From an uncultured Oscillospiraceae bacterium (GTDB lineage: Bacteria; Bacillota; Clostridia; Oscillospirales; Acutalibacteraceae), in assembly GCA_958451705.1 (NCBI GenBank), contig CAUDRD010000003.1:1-20285 (forward strand): a stretch of 20,285 nt of DNA. The letters run 5' to 3'. Below, in pieces: positions 15,704-20,285 of this stretch. The stretch's first letter is position 1. Each line of letters starts with the position of its first letter. The notes below the pieces were generated by a model, which was not told where the DNA came from, searched no databases, and saw nothing but the letters and a program-made list of their open reading frames with translations. A program made the translations under genes and the position numbers.

Positions 15704-15727
15704 TCTGGCGCACCTCTCTTTCTTTGC

Positions 15728-15768
15728 AAAATAAAAACTCCCGTATATTCGGTAAGAACATACGGGAG
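15728..15768 (-). terminator. M-box expression-platform terminator
   Basis: On the minus strand CTCCCGTA...TACGGGAG forms a 9-bp stem (15768-15760 with 15746-15738), with an extra 3-bp inner helix. It is followed by TTTTTATTTT. The segment 15754-15746 can instead pair over 9 bp with 15930-15922 at the 5' end of the leader, which would break the terminator when Mg2+ is low. Confidence 0.88.
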
Positions 15769-15934
15769 CGTAAACTCTTATATCTTCGTCTGAGCTTTAG
15801 CTTTACAGGGCGGTGAAATTGCATTATGCTGTACCTTGGTTTCGATACAGCCTGTTCAAACCTTCTCATCGTGTCTCCACGATTCCGCGGCAGCAATCCA
15901 TATCCCTGTAGGAGCCTCACCTACCGAATACGCT
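15767..15934 (-). promoter_or_regulatory. M-box (ykoK leader) magnesium riboswitch
   Basis: Read on the minus strand, this segment carries the conserved M-box elements in order: GGTAGGTGAGGCTCCTACA, ATGGATTGCTGCC, GGTTTGAACAGG, GCAATTTCACCGCCCTGTAA and AGCTAAAGCTCAGACGAAG. P1 is AGCGTA (15934-15929) with TACGCT (15772-15767). In characterised M-boxes, bound Mg2+ compacts the RNA and favours termination; low Mg2+ allows readthrough into the transporter gene. A 74-codon open frame across it is accidental. Confidence 0.96.
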
Positions 15935-15938
15935 ACGC

Positions 15939-15967
15939 ATTATAGCACTGTGATTTTATGATGTCAA
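15939..15967 (-). promoter_or_regulatory. Consensus promoter of the mgtA transcript
   Basis: On the minus strand a perfect TTGACA (15967-15962) and perfect TATAAT (15944-15939) are 17 nt apart. The start at A15934 or G15933 coincides with the 5' strand of M-box P1. Such a strong promoter fits control by termination rather than by initiation. Confidence 0.93.
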
Positions 15968-16001
15968 TATTAAAATAAAGAAAATTAGATTTTAAAATCG
16001 G

Positions 16002-16628
16002 TTAAGTTTTTCTCTTCTTTATGGTTTTTACAGTATAGACAATAAGCGAAATAATCCAGATCCATAGGCAGACAGCAATAAATGTCTGTAATGTAAACAT
16101 CTTATAATACAGACTTCCATAGAGAAAAAAGAAAATGTTTACACTTGTACAGGTTGGAAAAAATATTAACGCAGCAATTGTCAGTATCCATGCGATAAAA
16201 AGACCTGCATGTTTTTTGATGAAAAAGTATATGAGACTGAAAAATATAAAGGCTGTGCTGAAAATAAGCGTAGCAGGTCCTATAATAAAGAGCAGCGGCA
16301 GTGATAAAATTCCCGCACCAAGGAGTATAAAACCTATTATTTTCTGCGTGCTCATCTGCTTGTTTATAACTACTGTTTCAGGATTGCTTTTTTGCATTGT
16401 TTCCTTTCCTTCATCAGTGCTCTTTTCTGGTAGTTCATCCTTTACAAGCTCATCCATTGTTACGTTAAATAAATCGCTTAGCATAATGAGCTTGTCGAGT
16501 TCCGGAACGCTGGCATCAGTTTCCCATTTTGAAATTGACTGCCTTGATACATTGAGCTTTTCGGCTAAATCACCCTGCGTCATTTTTTGTTGGTTTCTCA
16601 GCTCAAAAATTTTTTGTCCGAGTGTCAT
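16002..16628 (-). CDS. XRE-type transcription regulator with C-terminal membrane domain
   Basis: Residues 5-60 of this 208-residue protein form an HTH_3 domain: LGQKIFELRNQQKMTQGDLA, then EKLNVSRQSISKWETDASVPEL, a helix-turn-helix typical of XRE/Cro regulators. After a charged linker, residues from about 95 to the end contain four or so membrane segments and a basic KTIKKRKT tail. This membrane-anchored class is common in clostridia, and its targets are mostly unknown. ATG 16628 has GGGAG upstream. The gene ends about 35 nt before the mgtA promoter on the same strand. There is no terminator with a T-run between them, only a short GATTTTAAAATC palindrome. Nothing links it to Mg2+ control except position. 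Confidence 0.9.
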   Translation of the reverse strand: MTLGQKIFELRNQQKMTQGDLAEKLNVSRQSISKWETDASVPELDKLIMLSDLFNVTMDELVKDELPEKSTDEGKETMQKSNPETVVINKQMSTQKIIGFILLGAGILSLPLLFIIGPATLIFSTAFIFFSLIYFFIKKHAGLFIAWILTIAALIFFPTCTSVNIFFFLYGSLYYKMFTLQTFIAVCLWIWIISLIVYTVKTIKKRKT

Positions 16629-16741
16629 AAACTCACTCCCTTTCTTTGCCCTGATTGTACCAATAAATTAAAGTAAATTCGACCAAGTATCCTTTGAAAT
16701 ATTAGCAACCGGCAGTTGCACATGTTGTTTTATTCAAAAAT

Positions 16742-16767
16742 TCCCCTTACAGTCAGCTGCAAGGGGA
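16742..16767 (-). terminator. Terminator of the metG-tatD unit
   Basis: A 7-bp stem (16742-16748 with 16761-16767) with an inner CAG/CTG helix is followed on the minus strand by AATTTTTG. It begins 7 nt after the tatD stop. The rest of the 145-bp gap to 16628 shows only the ribosome site and a possible extended -10 (TGGTACAAT) for the XRE gene. Confidence 0.8.
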
Positions 16768-16773
16768 TAAATT

Positions 16774-17550
16774 TTACGCTTCTATGCCGAAAAGAGCAGA
16801 GGCGTTTATTTTTCCTGCCCTGAGAACTTCATCTGCGGTGATGCCTCTGATTTCGGCTATTTTCTCAGCAGTAAGGGCAATCATTGAAGAGTCGCACCTC
16901 TTGCCTCTGAACGGGACTGGAGCCATATAGGGACAATCGGTTTCAAGAAGCAGCCTGTCAAGGGGGATACTCTCTGCAACACGTACGGGCTTTTTGGCGT
17001 TCTTAAAAGTGACTGCGCCGCCGAGACCTATGTACATTCCCAGTTTCAGCACTTCCTGAGCCATTTCGAGGCTTCCGCTGAAACAGTGCACAACGCCTTT
17101 TGGACGGTGTTTTTTCAGAAGCTCCAAAACATCCGCATGGGAGTCTCTGTCATGGACTATAACGGGCAGTGAAAGCTCATTGGCAAGAATAAGCTGTTTT
17201 TCAAACCAGTAAATCTGTCTTTCACGGGGAGCACCGTCATCGTAATGATAGTCGAGGCCGATTTCGCCTATGGCGACACATTTTTTATGTTTTGCCAGTT
17301 CCTTTATTTTGCCAAAAACTTTTTCGTCCTCTTCAGGAGAGGGGATGTTTTCAGGATGAATACCGCTTGCAGCGTAGAAAAAATCATACCGTTCCGAAAG
17401 GGTCAAAGCAGTTTCGGTGCTTTCGGGAGTGCAGCCGCAATTTATTACAACGCATACTCCTTTTTCTTTAAGGGATTCTATAAGCTCAAAGCGATCTTCG
17501 TCAAAAGCTTCATCGTCATAATGAGCGTGAGAGTCAAAAATATATTCCAT
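16774..17550 (-). CDS. tatD: TatD-family metal-dependent hydrolase (DNase)
   Basis: This 258-residue cytoplasmic enzyme has the TIM-barrel amidohydrolase fold; characterised TatD proteins are 3'-5' exonucleases. Metal ligands are in place: H8 and H10 in DSHAH, E96 in GEIGLDYHYD, H133 in VIVHDRD, H155 in HCFSGS and D205 in LLETDCPY. The PVPFRGKRCDSS signature follows. Length is normal for the family. ATG 17550 has AAGGAA 9 nt upstream. It lies after metG on the same strand, the usual Firmicutes order, but with a 188-bp gap holding a palindromic repeat and a stem-loop. It may be named yabD/ycfH in other genomes. Confidence 0.95.
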   Translation of the reverse strand: MEYIFDSHAHYDDEAFDEDRFELIESLKEKGVCVVINCGCTPESTETALTLSERYDFFYAASGIHPENIPSPEEDEKVFGKIKELAKHKKCVAIGEIGLDYHYDDGAPRERQIYWFEKQLILANELSLPVIVHDRDSHADVLELLKKHRPKGVVHCFSGSLEMAQEVLKLGMYIGLGGAVTFKNAKKPVRVAESIPLDRLLLETDCPYMAPVPFRGKRCDSSMIALTAEKIAEIRGITADEVLRAGKINASALFGIEA

Positions 17551-17623
17551 TTGAAATGTTCCTTCTGTCAGTTGGATTTTGAGATAAAGGCACTTGCTCG
17601 TGCTGAAGAGAGCAGAGAAAAAC

Positions 17624-17674
17624 GCCTCCCTTGTGCAAAGAAGGTGTCACGGCACAGCCATGACGGAGGGATTG
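17624..17674. repeat. Two-stem palindromic intergenic repeat
   Basis: CCTCCCTT (17625-17632) and AAAGAAGG (17637-17644) form an imperfect stem. Next to it GTCACGGC (17646-17653) and GCCATGAC (17657-17664) form an 8-bp stem with one G-U-type mismatch, then GGAGGG follows. The layout of a CCTCC stem plus a GTCA..TGAC stem ending in GGAGGG matches dispersed intergenic palindromes I know from gut clostridial genomes. Only one copy is in the window, so its repeat nature rests on that recollection. Confidence 0.5.
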
Positions 17675-17695
17675 TATTAAATGTTCAGTAAGTTT

Positions 17696-17721
17696 AAATG
17701 CCGACAGTTTTGCCGGCATTT
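17696..17721 (-). terminator. Stem-loop after metG
   Basis: A 10-bp stem (17696-17705 with 17712-17721, one G-U) and 6-nt loop lie 18 nt after the metG stop. The minus strand continues with only TTT, so it may be a partial terminator or a 3'-stabilising element that lets some transcripts run on to tatD. Confidence 0.55.
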
Positions 17722-17738
17722 ATTATTTACATATTGAT

Positions 17739-19676
17739 TTATCTTATTTTTGCTCCGTTGGGCATTCCGTCAACGAAAACAACCTTTACGTCGTTTTCGT
17801 CACAGTCAGCGGCGAGAATCATTCCGCAGCTTTCGACTCCGCAGAGCTTTGCGGGCTTAAGGTTTGCCACAACCATGACTTTGTGACCGATAAGGTCTTC
17901 GGGCTTGTACCAGGGGGCAATTCCCGAAGCCACGGTTCTGGGTGTTCCCGTGCCATCGTCAAGGGTTATCTGAAGCAGCTTCTTTGATTTCTTAACGGGG
18001 AAGCAGTCTTTAATTTCTGCAACTCTTAAATCAACCTTACCGAAATCGTCAATAGAAATCATCTCAGCAATGCCGGGAATTTCCTTTTTCTCAGGCTCAG
18101 GCTTCTTTGTGAGCTTTTCGAGCTCTTCAAGCTCCTTTGCAAGGTCGAGACGGGGGAAGATTATGCTGCCCTTTTTAATCTCTGTACCTGCGGGAAGAAG
18201 TCCCCATGAAGCGGCGTTATCGTAGGAGAAGAGAGCTTTGTCGCAAACAAATCTCTCCTGAATGGTCTGTGCCGTTGCGGGAAGGAAGGGAGCGATAAGA
18301 GAAGAAATAATGCGTATGCTTTCGCACAGGTTATACATAACCGCACCCAGTCTTGCTTTTTTGCTTTCGTCCTTTGCAAGAGCCCAGGGCATTGTCTCGT
18401 CAATATATTTGTTAGTTCTTGAAATAAGCTTCCAAATTTCGGAAAGGGCATTGGGGAACTGGAGAGTTTCCATCTGCTTTTCGACGTTTTCTCTTACAGC
18501 AACAGCAGTGGCAATAAGGTCGTCGTCAAAGTCGCCGGCTTCTCTGTCTTCGGGAAGAACTGAGCCAAAATATTTGCCAACCATTGCCTCGGTTCTGGAA
18601 ACAAGGTTTCCAAGGTCATTTGCAAGGTCGGAGTTAATGCGGTTAATGAGGGCTTCGTTTGTAAAGTTTCCGTCAGAGCCGAAGGGGATATCCCTTAAAA
18701 GGAAATAACGGATTGCATCAACGCCGTAGCGTGAGCAGAGAATGGAGGGGTCAACAACGTTGCCCTTCGATTTGCTCATCTTGTCGCCGTTAAAGTTGAG
18801 CCAGCCGTGACCGAGAACCTTTTTGGGAAGGGGAAGGTCAAGAGCCATGAGCATTGCGGGCCAAATGATTGTATGGAAACGGACAATCTCCTTACCTACA
18901 AGGTGAATGTCGGCAGGCCAGTATTTTTCGTAAAGGGATGTTTCGTCGGAGCCGTAGCCGAGAGCTGTGATATAGTTAGTCAGAGCGTCAACCCATACAT
19001 ATACAACGTGCTTGTCGTCGAAATCAACAGGTACGCCCCATTTGAAAGAGGTTCTTGAAACACATAAATCCTCAAGGCCGGGACGGATGAAATTGTTTAT
19101 CATTTCGTTGCGGCGTGACGCAGGCTCAAGGAACTCAGGATTCTCTTCCAGAAGCTTTAAGATTCTGTCCTGATACTTTGAAAGACGGAAGAAATAGGCC
19201 TCTTCTGAAGCTTTCTTTACTTCACGTCCACAGTCGGGGCATTTGCCGTCAACAAGCTGAGTTTCGGTCCAGAAAGATTCACAGGGTGTGCAGTACATTC
19301 CCTTGTACTCGCCCTTGTAAATATCTCCCTTTTCATAGAGAGCACGGAAAATCTTCTGAACAGCCTTTACATGATAATCGTCGGTTGTGCGGATAAAACG
19401 GTCATAGCTTACGTTCATCAGTGACCATAAATCTTTAATTCCTGCAACTACCTTGTCAACGTATTCCTTAGGTGTTACACCGTTTTTCTTTGCAATCTCC
19501 TCAATTTTCTGTCCGTGTTCGTCGGTGCCTGTGAGGAACATTACATCATAACCCTGCATTCGCTTATATCTGGCGACTGTATCCGCCATTACCGAGCAGT
19601 AAGCGTGGCCTATATGGAGCTTAGCAGACGGATAGTAAATGGGTGTTGTGATGTAGAATTTTTCTTTACTCATCAT
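17739..19676 (-). CDS. metG: Methionyl-tRNA synthetase
   Basis: This class I aminoacyl-tRNA synthetase charges tRNA-Met. The HIGH motif is at 21-24 and K299MSKS303 is the second signature. One zinc knuckle is visible, C129-X2-C132 and C146-X2-C149. A C-terminal Trbp111/EMAP-type tRNA-binding domain starts near DDFGKVDLRVAEIKDC, making 645 residues in all, as is common for Firmicutes MetG. The frame is open to ATG 19739. I chose ATG 19676 because AAGGAGGA lies just upstream and the promoter at 19711-19739 covers the longer start; ATG 19673 is equally possible. tatD lies downstream. The leader is only about 30 nt, so there is no T-box or SAM riboswitch. Confidence 0.97.
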   Translation of the reverse strand: MMSKEKFYITTPIYYPSAKLHIGHAYCSVMADTVARYKRMQGYDVMFLTGTDEHGQKIEEIAKKNGVTPKEYVDKVVAGIKDLWSLMNVSYDRFIRTTDDYHVKAVQKIFRALYEKGDIYKGEYKGMYCTPCESFWTETQLVDGKCPDCGREVKKASEEAYFFRLSKYQDRILKLLEENPEFLEPASRRNEMINNFIRPGLEDLCVSRTSFKWGVPVDFDDKHVVYVWVDALTNYITALGYGSDETSLYEKYWPADIHLVGKEIVRFHTIIWPAMLMALDLPLPKKVLGHGWLNFNGDKMSKSKGNVVDPSILCSRYGVDAIRYFLLRDIPFGSDGNFTNEALINRINSDLANDLGNLVSRTEAMVGKYFGSVLPEDREAGDFDDDLIATAVAVRENVEKQMETLQFPNALSEIWKLISRTNKYIDETMPWALAKDESKKARLGAVMYNLCESIRIISSLIAPFLPATAQTIQERFVCDKALFSYDNAASWGLLPAGTEIKKGSIIFPRLDLAKELEELEKLTKKPEPEKKEIPGIAEMISIDDFGKVDLRVAEIKDCFPVKKSKKLLQITLDDGTGTPRTVASGIAPWYKPEDLIGHKVMVVANLKPAKLCGVESCGMILAADCDENDVKVVFVDGMPNGAKIR

Positions 19677-19710
19677 TTGTTCCTCCTTGTGAAACAGAAT
19701 ATTACAAATT

Positions 19711-19739
19711 ATTCTACCATTATTTAAATTTAAAAACAA
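19711..19739 (-). promoter_or_regulatory. Promoter of metG
   Basis: On the minus strand, -35 TTGTTT (19739-19734) and an extended -10 TGGTAGAAT (hexamer 19716-19711) are separated by 17 nt. The start would be near 19705. Confidence 0.65.
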
Positions 19740-19836
19740 GACGGGGTAATGGAAGAGAAGGCAGTTTTTTCCTACTATATTAGATATTACCTGTTTTCAT
19801 CAAAAAATTAGAGGTAGATTAAAGGGATTTTAAGAC

Positions 19837-19880
19837 TTTTGATTTATTTGCTTTGTGAACTGTATTATAATAAATCAAAA
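19837..19880. repeat. 12-bp inverted repeat between metG and the sigma-factor gene
   Basis: TTTTGATTTATT (19837-19848) and AATAAATCAAAA (19869-19880) are perfect inverted copies around a 20-nt spacer. A TATAAT at 19866-19871 overlaps the right arm, so it could be an operator over a promoter for the downstream sigma gene. The -35 match is poor (TTATTT with 16 nt spacing). Nothing else stands out in the 19740-19941 gap. Confidence 0.45.
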
Positions 19881-19941
19881 AAATTATGCATTTTGTAGTT
19901 TCAGATAGATATATAAGCAGAGACATAAAGGGGATGAGAAA

Positions 19942-20285
19942 ATGACGGGCAGGCAGTTAGATTTGTGTATATGCGAAATTGCAAAGGGGAACCGTGAGGC
20001 GCTCAGACAATTATATGATGAAATGAAAAATCCGATTTTTTTGTTTGCTTTGTCATTAGTAAAGGATTATCAGCTTGCAGAGGATGTGCAAGAGGAAACG
20101 TTTCTCGCAGTTATGCGGTCGGCACGGAATTACAGAGCCGGCACAAATGCGAAAGCGTGGATTTTCAGCATAGCCAGAAACTGCTGTATGGACAGCATAA
20201 AGGCCAATTCAAAATACATCTGTGTTGATGACGAAACTTTAGCTTCATTTTCCAAAAGGGAAGACGAAGGGGAAAAAACTGAAAA
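19942..20285 (+). CDS. ECF-type RNA polymerase sigma factor, 3' end outside window
   Basis: The visible 114 codons encode region 2 of a sigma-70-family extracytoplasmic-function factor. LRQLYDEMKNPIFLFALSLV is followed by KDYQLAEDVQEETFLAVM, where region 2.2 contacts core polymerase, and then by NYRAGTNAKAWIFSIARNCC. It directs polymerase to a small regulon. ATG 19942 has AAGGGGAT about 8 nt upstream. The frame stays open to the window end, just after region 2, so the linker end and region 4 lie outside. An anti-sigma gene would be expected downstream. It is transcribed divergently from metG. Confidence 0.93.
   Translation, partial: MTGRQLDLCICEIAKGNREALRQLYDEMKNPIFLFALSLVKDYQLAEDVQEETFLAVMRSARNYRAGTNAKAWIFSIARNCCMDSIKANSKYICVDDETLASFSKREDEGEKTE

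Noticed and set aside
15696..15920. 74-codon open frame on the minus strand
   Set aside because: It lies almost entirely in the M-box aptamer and terminator, whose conserved RNA segments explain the sequence.
17551..17623. Short repeats such as GCAC..GTGC and GAGAGCAG after tatD's start region
   Set aside because: The stems are 4-5 bp long and within what chance would give.
19677..19940. T-box or SAM riboswitch before metG
   Set aside because: The promoter lies 35-63 nt upstream of the start, leaving no room for either, and no T-box sequence is visible.

Overview
The window looks like part of a low-to-moderate-GC Firmicutes chromosome, most likely a gut-type clostridium (Oscillospirales/Ruminococcaceae-like). 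Supporting signs are strong AGGAGG-type ribosome sites, TTG and GTG starts, sigma-A type promoters, an M-box riboswitch, a BMP-family lipoprotein transporter, a fused Wzz/BY-kinase and the metG-tatD order. The assignment is inference from gene content. I see no tRNA, rRNA, CRISPR array, insertion sequence or prophage gene.

Layout. (1) 1-3259, minus strand: a purine-related operon running xpt, then a BMP-type substrate-binding lipoprotein, then a BMP-type ABC ATPase cut off by the window start. A stem-loop lies between the last two genes. (2) 3409-7432, plus strand: a compact surface-polysaccharide cluster with a GT4 glycosyltransferase, a Wzy/O-antigen-ligase-like membrane protein and a Wzz-tyrosine kinase fusion. 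It ends in a bidirectional terminator. (3) 7489-9877, minus strand: a CmpB-family membrane protein coupled to an HD-domain protein, then a separately promoted Cof-type HAD phosphatase. (4) 9915-11359, plus strand: a NUDIX hydrolase with a long N-terminal domain and a small COG2426-type membrane protein. (5) 11410-12532, minus strand: an AT-rich acyltransferase-3 membrane protein. (6) 12559-15967, minus strand: a P3B magnesium-transporting ATPase (mgtA) behind a leader of about 610 nt. (7) 16002-16628, minus strand: an XRE-type DNA-binding protein with membrane segments. (8) 16742-19739, minus strand: metG followed by tatD, with a two-stem palindromic repeat between them. (9) 19942 to the end, plus strand: the start of an ECF sigma factor.

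The most interesting region is the mgtA leader (15324-15934). It starts at a perfect TTGACA-N17-TATAAT promoter and contains a clear M-box aptamer with its own terminator. Downstream, where most M-box leaders would already reach the gene, there are further parts. First comes a 30-codon small ORF with a good ribosome site, a candidate antiterminator inside it and a second intrinsic terminator. Then comes a 27-codon small ORF with a near-identical ribosome site, and alternative pairings that would hide or free the mgtA Shine-Dalgarno. I read this as a candidate three-layer magnesium/translation-sensing leader. The M-box is established knowledge; the two peptide-dependent layers are inference from base pairing seen by eye.
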